Shown: positions 33,000 to 42,374 of the stretch, in pieces | Numbering within the stretch: position 1 is the stretch's first letter | How the letters are laid out: each line of letters begins with the position of its first letter | From: Deltaproteobacteria bacterium Ga0077539 | Lineage (GTDB): Bacteria; Myxococcota_A; Polyangia; Polyangiales; Ga0077539 | Length of the DNA: 64,000 bases | Reading direction: 5' to 3' | Assembly (NCBI GenBank): GCA_001465015.1 | Contig: LNEO01000108.1 | Span: 62,001-126,000 of the forward strand | Translations under genes and position numbers: made by a program | The notes under the pieces: generated by a model | What the model was told of the DNA's origin: nothing | Databases searched by the model: none | Seen by the model: the letters and a program-made list of their open reading frames with translations, nothing else

Positions 33000-33641
33000 A
33001 TGAAGAGACGCCACACGGTCTTTTTCTTCGCAGCGTTGTCGATCATGGCTGCGTGCAGCGGCAGGCAGAGCCCGAGCGACGCGAGCGCTCCGCTCGTGAC
33101 GCTCGAGGACGCCGCGTGCAACGGGCGCATCGTCCGCGTCGAAGAGCAGTCGTCGCCGCACGTCGCGCCCGGAACGCCGATCGCGTTTCGCGACAATCCT
33201 CCGGTGAACGGGACGCACTACGACGTCTGGGCGCGCTGGGGGATCTATCGCGAGGCGATTCCGCGGGGATACTGGGTGCACAACCTCGAGCACGGCGCGA
33301 TCGTGATCGCGTACAAGCCCGAGCTCTCGAGCGCAGAGCGCGATCGACTCGAGGCGTTCGTGCGAGCGTTGCCACCAGAGCCAGAATGTGCGGCGCAGGG
33401 CGTGCGACGACGGATCATCGTGACGCCCGACCCGATGCTGCCCACCCGGGTCGCTGCGCTCGCGTGGAACCACGCGTACACCGCGGACTGCGTCGACGAG
33501 GCCGCGCTCGAGCGCGTCGTGCTCGGGCTGACGGGACGGGCGCCGGAGAACGTCTGCGCCGACGGTTTCTTTCCGCTGGCCGCTCCGGACGCGGGGCTGC
33601 CCGACGGAGCGGCGCACATCCGGGACGCAACGGCTGACTGA
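33000..33641 (+). CDS. DUF3105-family lipoprotein
   Basis: The 213-aa protein has a signal MKRRHTVFFFAALSIMAAC. Its core matches DUF3105: PPVNGTHYDVWARWGIYREA and GYWVHNLEHGAIVIAYKPEL. The family is secreted or membrane-anchored with unknown function. Cys pairs flank the second half. The upstream region is only 68 bp and shared with the divergent metalloprotease gene. Confidence 0.85.
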   Translation: MKRRHTVFFFAALSIMAACSGRQSPSDASAPLVTLEDAACNGRIVRVEEQSSPHVAPGTPIAFRDNPPVNGTHYDVWARWGIYREAIPRGYWVHNLEHGAIVIAYKPELSSAERDRLEAFVRALPPEPECAAQGVRRRIIVTPDPMLPTRVAALAWNHAYTADCVDEAALERVVLGLTGRAPENVCADGFFPLAAPDAGLPDGAAHIRDATAD

Positions 33642-33653
33642 CCAACGGTCATA

Positions 33654-33671
33654 TTGGTTTTCAACAACCAA
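33654..33671. promoter_or_regulatory. Inverted repeat TTGGTT-N6-AACCAA
   Basis: Two perfect six-base arms lie in the 35-bp gap between two lipoprotein genes, six bases before the ATG at 33677. It could be an operator or a small stem over the start; it has no U tract. Confidence 0.35.
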
Positions 33672-33676
33672 ACGTC

Positions 33677-34600
33677 ATGTCGCAGAGGGATCTCCGTTCG
33701 TCGTCCAGCTCCTCGCTCGGCCTGCTCGCGTGGCTCGGCGCGGCGCTATTGTCCGGGTGCATGGGTTCGTGCTCGAAGGGCGAGAACATCGCCGAGCGCC
33801 GAACGGACCACTACCTCGCGCGGCTGCGCTGCGAGGTGGTTCGAAACGGAGGCGCGACCGCGATTATTGGTTCGCGGAGGGGCGCGCCGACGGCGGCGTT
33901 CAGCGCGCAGGTGGTGCTCGTCGTCGAGACGGCGGGGCGCTCGACGTTGCGTGTTCCTCTGGCCGGGGGGTACGCGAGTGACGATGACGAGATCAAGCTG
34001 TCGACCGCGTGCCGCGCGCGAGACGGCGCGATCGAGGCGCGCACCGACGCAAATGGAACGGTGATCGCCGCGAGCCTCACCGGATCGAGCGAGAGCGCGG
34101 TCGCGTTGATCGCTCCCAACGGCGCGCTCTTTTCGGCGCCGCGGGGCGCGCGCGGGGACGCCGCGACCGCGGTGCGAACGTTTGCGACGCCGACCCGGGT
34201 CGCGCTCGACGCGGTGACGAGCGGGGCGATGCGAGACGTGGCGTCCTCTGCGATGTTCGAAGCGCTCGACGACCGAACGCTATCGCAGCAACGAGCGGCG
34301 CTTCTCGAGACCGCGTCGCGCTGCGAAGCGCCGGTCTGGCTCGTCGAGAAGCTTCTGCGACAGGACGCCGAGCGAACCGCGGATCGCCTGTTCGACGGTG
34401 CGTACACGACAGGGCTCTGTTCACAGTCGCGCATCGCGCTCGAGGCATCCTCCCGAGACCTGGTCACGCCGCGGATGCGCGCGTGGATGGCGCGCCCTCG
34501 AGCAGCGCCGTGGCCCGTTGGAGTACTCCGTTGGGCGCGAGAGCACGGGATCGACGAGCCAACGGAGCGAGCGGACGCAGGCTCCAGCGACGCGCGCTGA
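33677..34600 (+). CDS. Lipoprotein of unknown function
   Basis: The 307-aa protein has a lipoprotein signal (SLGLLAWLGAALLSGC). Residues about 45-150 look beta-rich, and about 160-290 helical (SSAMFEALDDRTLSQQRAAL, WLVEKLLRQDAERTADRLFD). No family is recognised. It follows the DUF3105 gene on the same strand with a small inverted repeat between. Confidence 0.7.
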   Translation: MSQRDLRSSSSSSLGLLAWLGAALLSGCMGSCSKGENIAERRTDHYLARLRCEVVRNGGATAIIGSRRGAPTAAFSAQVVLVVETAGRSTLRVPLAGGYASDDDEIKLSTACRARDGAIEARTDANGTVIAASLTGSSESAVALIAPNGALFSAPRGARGDAATAVRTFATPTRVALDAVTSGAMRDVASSAMFEALDDRTLSQQRAALLETASRCEAPVWLVEKLLRQDAERTADRLFDGAYTTGLCSQSRIALEASSRDLVTPRMRAWMARPRAAPWPVGVLRWAREHGIDEPTERADAGSSDAR

Positions 34601-34660
34601 ACCGCGCCGATCTCCAATTGCACGTCGACGCGGTGGACTCGCGGCGAAGGTGACGAGCGA

Positions 34661-35158
34661 TCAGCGCCTGCGCGGGCGTCGCGCCGCGTCCGGGGCCGCG
34701 TCCTGCGCAGAGGCGTCCGCCGGAGCGCTCGCGTCCTGCGCATCCGCCGGCGGCGCGCCGGTGAGGTTCGCGGCGCAGCGGCCCGCGCGACAAGCGCAAC
34801 CGCCGCCGCAGTCCATCGTGCCGGGACGACAGTCCATCGTGCACATCATGCCTTCGCACGCGGGACGACTCGCCGCTGGAACGCACGCCGTCGCGTGACA
34901 GCACGAGGCGGCGACGCAGTCTTCGTCCCGCGCGCACTCAGCCCCGGCCGGCAGGGCGGCGGACGAATCGTCGCTCGCGTCCGACGGTTCGGGCGCGGGC
35001 CAGCGCACCGGGCCAGCGTCTGCGCTCGCTCCGCTCGAAATCGCGGTGGTCGTCGTCGATTCACCGCGGGTGGTGTTGCAGCGAACGAAGGCGACGCCGG
35101 CGATCATCGCGGTGAAGAACGCGGCCATCGCGCGGCGGATTTGCGGTCGGTCTACCAT
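34661..35158 (-). CDS. Exported eight-cysteine-cluster-like protein
   Basis: The 165-aa protein starts at ATG 35158-35156 (MVDRPQIRRAMAAFFTAMIA), with a hydrophobic N-terminus and Cys at position 27 that might be lipidated, though FVRC is a poor lipobox. Residues about 70-125 carry the dense Cys pattern ECARDEDCVAASCCHATAC then MCTMDCRPGTMDCGGGCACR, similar to small Cys-cluster domains common in myxobacterial secretomes. The end is Ala/Asp-rich with a final Arg cluster. Function unknown. Confidence 0.65.
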   Translation of the reverse strand: MVDRPQIRRAMAAFFTAMIAGVAFVRCNTTRGESTTTTAISSGASADAGPVRWPAPEPSDASDDSSAALPAGAECARDEDCVAASCCHATACVPAASRPACEGMMCTMDCRPGTMDCGGGCACRAGRCAANLTGAPPADAQDASAPADASAQDAAPDAARRPRRR

Positions 35159-35289
35159 GACAATGGCTGCGTAGCAGACACGGCGCGCGGAGGACAACGA
35201 TCGGCGCACGTGCGCCGAGGGGTAGTCGATACGAGGTGCGTGCGCTAGGGTCCGTTCGTCCTTGTCCTCTGCAAAGGGAGCGAAAGCGA

Positions 35290-36174
35290 ATGTCCGACTC
35301 GATCTCGCTGGATTTCAGCTCATATGTAAACGAGCGAAAATCCGGCTTCGTAGGCGAATACGCGGGAGACCGCTACGCGTTCTCGGGCGACCTCGAGCTG
35401 CAGCGAACGATGCGCAATTTCGCGCCGATTCAGCTGGCGATCTCGAGCGCCGTGCGGCTGAGCAAGGGGATGCTCGCGGGCGACCTGCTCGGCAAGTCGA
35501 TCAAGGTGGGACCCAAGCAGTTTCCCAAGATCAACGAGATCGTGAGGCACTGCTCGCGGACGCTCGGGATCCCCGAGCCGATGGTCTTCATCCAAGGTCG
35601 CGTCGACAACATGAACGCGATGACGACCGGCACCGAAAAAGAGTCGGTGATCATGATCCACGCCTCGCTCATCGACAACATGACCGAGGACGAGCTCACC
35701 TTCGTGATCGGCCACGAGTGCGGCCACATCCAGAACGGGCACGTGATCTATCTCACCACGCTGAGCATCCTGACCCGCGTGGCGTCGTTGTTTCTCGGGC
35801 CGCTGGTGCAGCCGGCGCTCATCGCGCTGCAGACCTGGTCGCGCGCCGCTGAGATCACCTGCGACCGAGCTGGGATGCTCTGCGCGCGCAACACGCACGC
35901 GGCGACCACGGCCTTCTCGAAGCTCGCGATCGGCTCGATGCGCCTCTTCGAGCAGCTCAACGTCGAGGAGTTTCTCAAGCAGCTCGAGGAGGGCCGCGAG
36001 GGCTACGGCCGCGCGTCAGAGCTGTTGCAATCGCACCCGTATATCCCCAAGCGAATCAAGGCAGTGCAGCTCTTCCTCGAGAGCGACGTGTACCGAAAGC
36101 CCGCCGGCCTCGCAGGGGGCGTCGAGCTCGCCGCGGTCGACAAGCAAGTGGCCGAGCTCGTGAAAGTGCTGTGA
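35290..36174 (+). CDS. M48-family zinc metallopeptidase without membrane anchor
   Basis: The 294-aa protein starts at ATG 35290 after GGGAG. HECGH (His142, Glu143, His146) and AAEITCDRAG (Glu188, Asp192) are the zinc site of M48 peptidases. Unlike HtpX, it lacks strong N-terminal transmembrane helices; only a mildly hydrophobic stretch after the active site (ASLFLGPLVQPALIAL) is present. It is probably cytoplasmic or peripherally membrane-bound. It lies 62 bp upstream of the dynamin-like GTPase on the same strand, so the two may work together at the membrane (inference). Confidence 0.9.
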   Translation: MSDSISLDFSSYVNERKSGFVGEYAGDRYAFSGDLELQRTMRNFAPIQLAISSAVRLSKGMLAGDLLGKSIKVGPKQFPKINEIVRHCSRTLGIPEPMVFIQGRVDNMNAMTTGTEKESVIMIHASLIDNMTEDELTFVIGHECGHIQNGHVIYLTTLSILTRVASLFLGPLVQPALIALQTWSRAAEITCDRAGMLCARNTHAATTAFSKLAIGSMRLFEQLNVEEFLKQLEEGREGYGRASELLQSHPYIPKRIKAVQLFLESDVYRKPAGLAGGVELAAVDKQVAELVKVL

Positions 36175-36236
36175 CAGCGCGATGACCATCGCAGCACCAA
36201 TATTCAAGCGACACCGTTGAAGGAGTACCCCGACGA

Positions 36237-38108
36237 ATGACCCTCGACGCACTGACGAAGACCAAGCAGGACCTCCTCTCCGAGCTCGAAGCGCTCGCTG
36301 AGCTCGCGCAAGGCTCTGGAGCGCCGTCGCTCCGTGAGCGGCTGCTCAACGATCGGCTTCCGAGGCTCCGTGAAGAGAGGCTGGTGCTGGTTGTCCTCGG
36401 CGAGTTCAACCACGGCAAGAGCACGTTCGTGAACGCGCTGCTCGGCGGCTCGATCTTGCCCTCGGGGATCACGCCCACGACCGCGCTCATCCACGAGGTG
36501 CGCCACGGCGCCGAGCCGCGCGCCGAGGTTGTGTTTCGCTCGAAGGCCTCTGGCGGAGACGGCATCAACGATCCGCTCCGCGTGAGCGGCGGCGAGCGCA
36601 AGGTCGTCCCGTGGGCCAAGCTCCAGGACCTGGTCGTCGGCGGCGATCTGCTCCCCGACGACGTGCTTCGCGTCGAGCTCGCGTACCCGGCGTCGGTCCT
36701 CGAGAACAAGGTCACGCTCGTCGACACCCCTGGCGTCAACGACCTCAACCAGCAACGCGCAGAGATCACGTACGGGTATGTTCCCCGCGCTGACGCCGTC
36801 GTGTTCTTGCTGGACGCCGGTCAGATCCTCAAGGACAGCGAGCGGCGCTTTCTGCGCGACAAGCTGCTCGGAGCTGGGCGCGATCGCATCGTCTTCGCGA
36901 TCAACAAGTCGGACATGCTCGACGCCGGCGAGCGCGATCAGGTGCTCGCGTACGCGAAGAAGCAGCTCGACCAGATCGTCCCTGGCGCGCCGGTGTTGCT
37001 CATCAGCGCCGAGAAGCAGCTTGCCGGCGACGAGGCCGCGTCGGGCTTCGCGCCGCTGCGCCTGAAGCTCGACGAGCTGCTCGGCGACAACCGCCTGCGC
37101 ATGCTCGTCGACTACGGCGCGGACGAAGGCCTGCGCGTCTCCAACCTGCTCTTGCGCGGGCTCGAGGTGCGCCGACGCGCGCTCAGCATGACCGCCGAGG
37201 AGCTCGCCGAGCGCCTGCGGGCGCTCGAGAAAGACCTCGCCAGCAGCAAGGACACCGTCGCCGAGCGGCACCGCCGCATCGCAGAAGAGATCGGCGCGGT
37301 GCGCTCGCAGGCCAAGCGTGACCTCGCGACGTTCTCCGAGGAGTTCGCGGCGTCCATCGCGGCGCAGGTCGAGCAGCAGAGCGCCGACGACGTTCGACGG
37401 TTCCTCGCGGGCTTCATCGAAGACACTTGGAAGAAGTGGCTCGAGCGCGAGGGCGCGCTGCTCGGCGAGAAGCTCGAGCGGCTCGCCGAAGAGATCGTCG
37501 CGATCGTGCAAGAAGACGCGCGGGACACCAACAAGAAGCTCGAGGCGTTTCTCGGCGAGGGCACGAGCACGCTCGACGTGAAGGTGGACACCGTCGCCTA
37601 CGACGTCAGCGTCTTTGCGCTCGGCGCGTTCGGCGTAGGCGTCATGGTGCTCAGCAACCTGCTCGTCGGCGGGCTCCTCACGCTCGCTGCCCCTGTGCTG
37701 GCGCTGGTCTTCAAGGACCGCGTCGACAAAGAGGTGAAGCGAAAGGCCCTTCAAAACGCGCCCGAAGCCGTTCGCAACGTCGCGCGCAAGGTCGAGCCCG
37801 AGCTCGTCGCCGCGATCGATCGCTTCGGCGAGAAGCTCGCGGACTTCGTCGCCAACGCCAACGAAGAGCTGCGCCGCTCGATGATCGAGATCCTTCAGAA
37901 CACCAAGAGGGCCCTCTCCACGGAGAGCGCGGACAAGGCCGCCGTACTCACGGAGGTCGACTCGATCATCGAGAAGGTGCGCGCCCTCAACGAGCGCGTG
38001 CGCCTGATGCGCGGCGCCCTGTGGGAGGTCACCGCGACCGGCGGCGCCCCGAGCGCGACGCCCGCCGAGGGAGACTTTCAGGCCCCGCCTGTTCCGGTGG
38101 TCGAATAG
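36237..38108 (+). CDS. Bacterial dynamin-like GTPase
   Basis: The 623-aa protein has the GTPase motifs GEFNHGKS (55-62), the conserved Thr near PTTALI, DTPG (163-166) and NKSD (223-226). A long helical region (about 300-450) follows, then a hydrophobic hairpin (about 456-492, FALGAFGVGVMVLSNLLVGG then LLTLAAPVLALVF) and a second helical stretch to residue 610. This is the layout of bacterial dynamin-like proteins, which bind and remodel membranes. AAGGAG lies about ten bases before the ATG. The C-terminal 31 bp overlap the convergent dehydrogenase gene. Confidence 0.9.
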   Translation: MTLDALTKTKQDLLSELEALAELAQGSGAPSLRERLLNDRLPRLREERLVLVVLGEFNHGKSTFVNALLGGSILPSGITPTTALIHEVRHGAEPRAEVVFRSKASGGDGINDPLRVSGGERKVVPWAKLQDLVVGGDLLPDDVLRVELAYPASVLENKVTLVDTPGVNDLNQQRAEITYGYVPRADAVVFLLDAGQILKDSERRFLRDKLLGAGRDRIVFAINKSDMLDAGERDQVLAYAKKQLDQIVPGAPVLLISAEKQLAGDEAASGFAPLRLKLDELLGDNRLRMLVDYGADEGLRVSNLLLRGLEVRRRALSMTAEELAERLRALEKDLASSKDTVAERHRRIAEEIGAVRSQAKRDLATFSEEFAASIAAQVEQQSADDVRRFLAGFIEDTWKKWLEREGALLGEKLERLAEEIVAIVQEDARDTNKKLEAFLGEGTSTLDVKVDTVAYDVSVFALGAFGVGVMVLSNLLVGGLLTLAAPVLALVFKDRVDKEVKRKALQNAPEAVRNVARKVEPELVAAIDRFGEKLADFVANANEELRRSMIEILQNTKRALSTESADKAAVLTEVDSIIEKVRALNERVRLMRGALWEVTATGGAPSATPAEGDFQAPPVPVVE

Positions 38109-39043
38109 GCGGACTCGCGGGCGCTGTGGCCCCTCGACGCGGCGGATCTCATCGGTGATCGGGCAGTCACCTCGGCCATTCGCTCGAGCACACGCACGAC
38201 CGCACAAAGGTCGCGTCCGCCTTCGCCTTCGCTCACCGCGCGCGCCACGAGATCGCGAACCGCGACCAACGTGGGCAGCTCGACCCCACACCGCTCCGCG
38301 GCCTCGAGCACGAGCTGCTGGTCTTTGAGCAGGAGCTCCACGGAGAAGTCCGAGGGCTCGAAGTTGCCATCGACGATCCGCGCGCCCTTGTGGGCGAACA
38401 TCGCGCTGCGAAACGCTCCCGCGTCGATCGAAGCGAGCAGCTCGCGCGGGTCGAGGCCGAGCTTCGTCCCGAGCACGAGGCCCGATACCAGACCAGCGAG
38501 CATGTGCGCGCCGAGCTGATTGAAGACGAGCTTCGTCGCCGCGCCGCTGTTGGGCCCGCCCGTGCGGCGAACGGTCCCGAACGCCTCGAGCACCCGAGCG
38601 ACTCGCCCGAGCGCCTCCGGCGCACCGCCCGCGAGCACGACCAACGCTCCGTCTTCTGCGGGGCCGCGCGAGCCAGATACGGGAGCGTCCACCAACGCGG
38701 CGCCGCGCTGATCGAGCTCAGCGCGAAGCCAGTCGAGCACGTCGATGCCCACCGTCGATGACTCGACCCAAACCGCGCCGCGCGCCACCGACGCGAGCGC
38801 GCCGCCCTCGCCTTCGCACACCGCGCGAAGCGCGGCGGGATCCGCGACCATCGTGACAATGACGTCCGCGCCTTCGACGGCCTCCGCCGGGCTCGCGCAC
38901 ACCCGCGCGCCGAGCGACGCAAACGGCGCGGCGCGGGACGCAGTACGGTTGTAGACCGACAGCGAAACCTGGTTCGCGGTCGCGAGCCTCCGCGCCATGG
39001 GGGCGCCCATCGTTCCCAAGCCCAGAAACGCGACGCTGATCAC
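38078..39043 (-). CDS. NAD(P)-dependent 3-hydroxyisobutyrate-dehydrogenase-family oxidoreductase
   Basis: The 321-aa protein starts at GTG 39043-39041 (VISVAFLGLGTMGAPMARRL), which places GLGTMG at the N-terminus as the family requires. Other motifs: VDAPVSGSRGPAEDGALVVL (substrate loop) and GPNSGAATKLVFNQL with the catalytic Lys. Members reduce beta-hydroxyacids or semialdehydes (HIBADH, tartronate semialdehyde reductase, GLYR1-like). The substrate is not clear. The last 27 residues (from RSPMRSAASRG) go beyond the usual fold and are encoded opposite the GTPase 3' end. Confidence 0.9.
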   Translation of the reverse strand: MISVAFLGLGTMGAPMARRLATANQVSLSVYNRTASRAAPFASLGARVCASPAEAVEGADVIVTMVADPAALRAVCEGEGGALASVARGAVWVESSTVGIDVLDWLRAELDQRGAALVDAPVSGSRGPAEDGALVVLAGGAPEALGRVARVLEAFGTVRRTGGPNSGAATKLVFNQLGAHMLAGLVSGLVLGTKLGLDPRELLASIDAGAFRSAMFAHKGARIVDGNFEPSDFSVELLLKDQQLVLEAAERCGVELPTLVAVRDLVARAVSEGEGGRDLCAVVRVLERMAEVTARSPMRSAASRGHSARESAYSTTGTGGA

Positions 39044-39284
39044 CGGCCCGTTATGGATCCTGTGCCGCGACTCGAACAATGGCGAAGGCGAACAGTGTTT
39101 CGTAAAGAGATCGTATACAATCACGCGCGAATCGTCGGACCATCGGCTTCGAGACTCGAGGGCGCGAAGCACGAACAGCCTTTGCAACGCTCGCCAATGG
39201 CACAAGACTCCGCTCGAATCATCGGCGGAACTCGACGGACCATCGCGCGCCCGCCGCTGATTCGCCCGCGCGGAGCCACGCAGA
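39044..39284. promoter_or_regulatory. Divergent intergenic region
   Basis: It separates the minus-strand dehydrogenase from plus-strand sppA. It is locally AT-richer than its surroundings, with TATACA at 39114-39119 the best -10 candidate. No gene is convincing; the small frames here have poor composition. Confidence 0.35.
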
Positions 39285-41069
39285 ATGCCTGAATTTTCGC
39301 TCGCCGCACTCATGGTGGCCTTCGCAGCCGCGGCCCAGCCGTTCGCGCTGCTCGTCCCGGCGGTCCCGTTCGTCGTCGCCCTCTCTCTCGCGCTCACGCT
39401 GTACGCGCTGCGAGCGCTCTACCGCTGGCGCGCGGTCCCGTCGGGCGCGTGGCTCGTCGTCGACCTACGCGGCCCGATCACGGAGGTCGCCCGAACCGCC
39501 CCGCGTTGGCAGCGCTGGATCGGGCGCACACCGCCGCCGTCCGTGTCCGAGCTCCGTCGCGTGCTGCGCGTGGCCGCGCGCGATCAATCCCTCTCGGGTG
39601 TGCTCGTCCGCTTCGGTGAAGCCGAGTTCGGCTGGGCCACCGCGCAGAGCCTCCGCGACGAGCTGTTGCGCCTTCGCGCAGCAAAGGTCCGCACCGTGGC
39701 GTGGCTCCCGTTCGGCGGATCCAACAAAGAGCTCCTCGTCGCGACCGCGTGCGAAGAGCTCTACGCGACCCCGCCGTCCACCCTCGGGCCCCTCGGAATA
39801 TCGCTCGGAAGCCACTTCTTCCGCTCAGCGCTCGACCGCCTCGGGATCGAAGTCGAGGTCCTCTCGCGCAGAGAGTTCAAGAGCGCCGCAGAGTCGTTCG
39901 TCCGCGACGGATTCTCCGAGCCCAACCGCGTCCAGACCGAGGCGCTCGCAGACGCGCTGCACCACGCGCTCGTTCGCGCCATCGTCGACGGTCGCCGAGT
40001 CTCCGAAGAGGCCGCGCGCAGCTTCATCGACAAGAGTCCGGCGCGGGCGCGCGAGGCCGTCGACGCAGGCATCCTCGACGCCGCGCTCTACGAAGACGAG
40101 CTGCTCGTCAAACTTCGACGCGACGGTGATGCCACGCCGTTCGCCCGCCTCGTCGAGTTCGACCGCTATGTCGCTGCCCGCGCTCGCAGGCCGCGCGCGC
40201 TGCGGCGACGAAGGCGCGTCGCCATCGTCGAAGTACGCGGACCCATCACCACCGAGGCCCCCGGCCAGGGCGCCAGTCGGGTCGCCGACGTCGCCCACGT
40301 GAGCGCAGCGCTTCGCGCCGCCGCGGCGAGCCCAGCGGTGGGCGCCGTCGTGCTCTACGTCGATTCTCCCGGCGGCAGCGCGCTCGCGAGCGACCTCATC
40401 GCGCGCGAGGTCGAGCGGCTGCGCGACAAAAAGCCGGTCATCGCGTACTTCGCCAACGTCGCGGCCTCGGGTGGCTACTACGTCGCCGCGCTCGCAGATC
40501 GCATCGTCGCGCAGCCGACGTCGATCACTGGATCCATTGGTGTCGTGGCCATGCGCTTCGTCCTCGGCGCGGCCGCAGCCAAAATCGGAATCAGCCACGA
40601 GAGCGTCCGCCGCGGCGCGCGCGCAGAGCTCTTCTCGCCGTACCGGGCGTGGACCGACGACGAGCGCGCCGCGCTCGATCGCACGATCGACGAGGTGTAC
40701 GACGACTTCGTGTCCATCGTCGCGAAGGGTCGAAAGCGGCCGACGAGCGAGATCGAGCCGCTCGCGCGAGGGCGCGTGTACGCCGCCAGCGACGCCCTCT
40801 CGGTCGGCCTCGTCGACGAGCTCGGCGACCTCGCGCGAGCCGTGACCATCGCCGCAGAACGCGCGTCGCTCGACCCCGAGCTCGACCCTGTGCGCATCGT
40901 TCCTTCGCGCTCGGATTTGCCGCCGATCGAGCCGCCAAAGGGCCCCGCTCGCGCGATGATCGCGACCGCCCTCTTCGACGAGCTCGCTCCATGGCGCGCG
41001 CTCGCGCACACGATCGAGCGCGAACCCGTGCTGCTCTTGGACCCTTCGCTCGTGGGGTCGATCCAGTGA
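39285..41069 (+). CDS. sppA: Signal peptide peptidase SppA, double-domain type
   Basis: It is a membrane serine protease that degrades cleaved signal peptides. The 594-aa protein has one or two N-terminal transmembrane segments (ALMVAFAAAAQPFALLVPAV and following, residues 5-45) and two tandem S49 domains. By position, Lys199 (RREFKSAAESF) in the first domain and Ser395 (NVAASGGYYVAA) in the second form the Ser/Lys dyad, matching E. coli Lys209/Ser409. SITGSIGVVAMRFVL is also typical. The stop overlaps the aroC GTG start (GTGA, 41066-41069). Confidence 0.93.
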   Translation: MPEFSLAALMVAFAAAAQPFALLVPAVPFVVALSLALTLYALRALYRWRAVPSGAWLVVDLRGPITEVARTAPRWQRWIGRTPPPSVSELRRVLRVAARDQSLSGVLVRFGEAEFGWATAQSLRDELLRLRAAKVRTVAWLPFGGSNKELLVATACEELYATPPSTLGPLGISLGSHFFRSALDRLGIEVEVLSRREFKSAAESFVRDGFSEPNRVQTEALADALHHALVRAIVDGRRVSEEAARSFIDKSPARAREAVDAGILDAALYEDELLVKLRRDGDATPFARLVEFDRYVAARARRPRALRRRRRVAIVEVRGPITTEAPGQGASRVADVAHVSAALRAAAASPAVGAVVLYVDSPGGSALASDLIAREVERLRDKKPVIAYFANVAASGGYYVAALADRIVAQPTSITGSIGVVAMRFVLGAAAAKIGISHESVRRGARAELFSPYRAWTDDERAALDRTIDEVYDDFVSIVAKGRKRPTSEIEPLARGRVYAASDALSVGLVDELGDLARAVTIAAERASLDPELDPVRIVPSRSDLPPIEPPKGPARAMIATALFDELAPWRALAHTIEREPVLLLDPSLVGSIQ

Positions 41070-42238
41070 CGAGCCTTCGCTGGATGACCGCCGGCGAGTC
41101 GCACGGACCCGCGCTCGTCGCGATCGTCGAGGGCGTTCCCGCGGGGCTCGCGCTCGAGGCCGCGCAGATCGACGCGGACCTCGCGCGAAGGCAAAAGGGC
41201 TACGGCCGCGGCGGACGGATGAAGATCGAGCGCGATCGCGTCGAGCTCATCGCAGGCGTGCGCAACGGCGAGACGATCGGCTCGCCCATCGCGCTCCAGA
41301 TCGCGAACAAAGACTTCGAGAACTGGCGTGGGCGCATGGGACCCGAGCGCTTCGAGGTCGCCCCCGAACCGGTCACTCTCCCGCGCCCAGGCCACGCGGA
41401 TCTCGCTGGCGCTCTCAAGTACGATCGGCGAGACGCGCGAGACATCCTCGAGCGAGCGAGCGCTCGTGAGACCGCAGCGCGCACCGCCGCTGGCGCGGTC
41501 GCGAGAGCGCTGTTGCTCGCGGCGGGGGTCGAAGTGTGCTCGCGCGTCCGCTCGATCGCTGGCGTCTTCGATCCGAGCGAACCGTCGGTCGACGAGCTCT
41601 TCGACGGACGTGCGACGATCGAAGCGAGCGAGCTCAGGGTGCTCTCACCATCGATCGAACAGCCAATGCGCGAAGCGATCCTCGAGCGAGCGCACGCCGG
41701 AGACACCGCCGGCGGAACGATCGAGGTGGTGGCGCGCGGCGTCCTTCCCGGCCTCGGCAGCCACGCGCAGTGGGATCGCAGGCTCGACGGTCGCATCGCG
41801 CAAGCGATGCTGAGCGTCCAAGCGATCAAGGCCGTCGAGATCGGCGACGGCTGGTCCGCCGCGGATTGGCCAGGAAGCGCGGTGCACGACCCCATCGGCT
41901 ACGACTCGAGCAACCGCAGGTTCGCCCGCACGAGCAACCACGCAGGAGGACTCGAAGGCGGAATGTCCAACGGCGAACCCATCGTCGTCCGCGCGGCCAT
42001 GAAGCCCATCGCGACCCTGCGATCGAAGCTGCCGAGCGCGGATTTGCACAGCAAAATCGCTGCGCTCGCGGCGCACGAGCGAAGCGACGTGTGCGCGGTC
42101 CCGGCGGCCGCGGTCGTGCTCGAGGCCGCGCTGTGCCTGGTGCTCGCAACAGCGTTGCTCGAGAAGCACGGCGGCGATTCGATGGGAGAGCTGCTTCGCA
42201 ACGTCGCGCGCTACAAGTCGCAGCTCGAAGAGTATTGA
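41066..42238 (+). CDS. aroC: Chorismate synthase
   Basis: It converts 5-enolpyruvylshikimate 3-phosphate to chorismate with reduced FMN, the last step of the shikimate pathway. The 390-aa protein starts at GTG 41066. Motifs: GESHGPAL (10-17), RRQKGYGRGGRMKIE, SPIALQIANKDFENW, RPGHADLAGALKY, RDARDILERASARETAARTA, and NHAGGLEGGMSNGEPIVVRA. Length is normal. Coupling to sppA is probably an accident of packing; aroKB lies 3.5 kb downstream on the same strand. Confidence 0.97.
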   Translation: MTSLRWMTAGESHGPALVAIVEGVPAGLALEAAQIDADLARRQKGYGRGGRMKIERDRVELIAGVRNGETIGSPIALQIANKDFENWRGRMGPERFEVAPEPVTLPRPGHADLAGALKYDRRDARDILERASARETAARTAAGAVARALLLAAGVEVCSRVRSIAGVFDPSEPSVDELFDGRATIEASELRVLSPSIEQPMREAILERAHAGDTAGGTIEVVARGVLPGLGSHAQWDRRLDGRIAQAMLSVQAIKAVEIGDGWSAADWPGSAVHDPIGYDSSNRRFARTSNHAGGLEGGMSNGEPIVVRAAMKPIATLRSKLPSADLHSKIAALAAHERSDVCAVPAAAVVLEAALCLVLATALLEKHGGDSMGELLRNVARYKSQLEEY

Positions 42239-42374
42239 GCGCTCCTGCGATCGATCGACGGAGAGCTCTCTCGTCGCGGAGCGGGCGCAGCGAACTTGCC
42301 CCGTGTGGCAGAGTCTGCGACGACGTGCCGTCTCGCTGGTCCGTTTGTCGGGCCGCGAAGGAGCCGAGTCCGCC

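Noticed and set aside
39053-39292. Small frames in the sppA upstream region
   Set aside because: Poor codon composition and no ribosome site; more likely a divergent promoter region.
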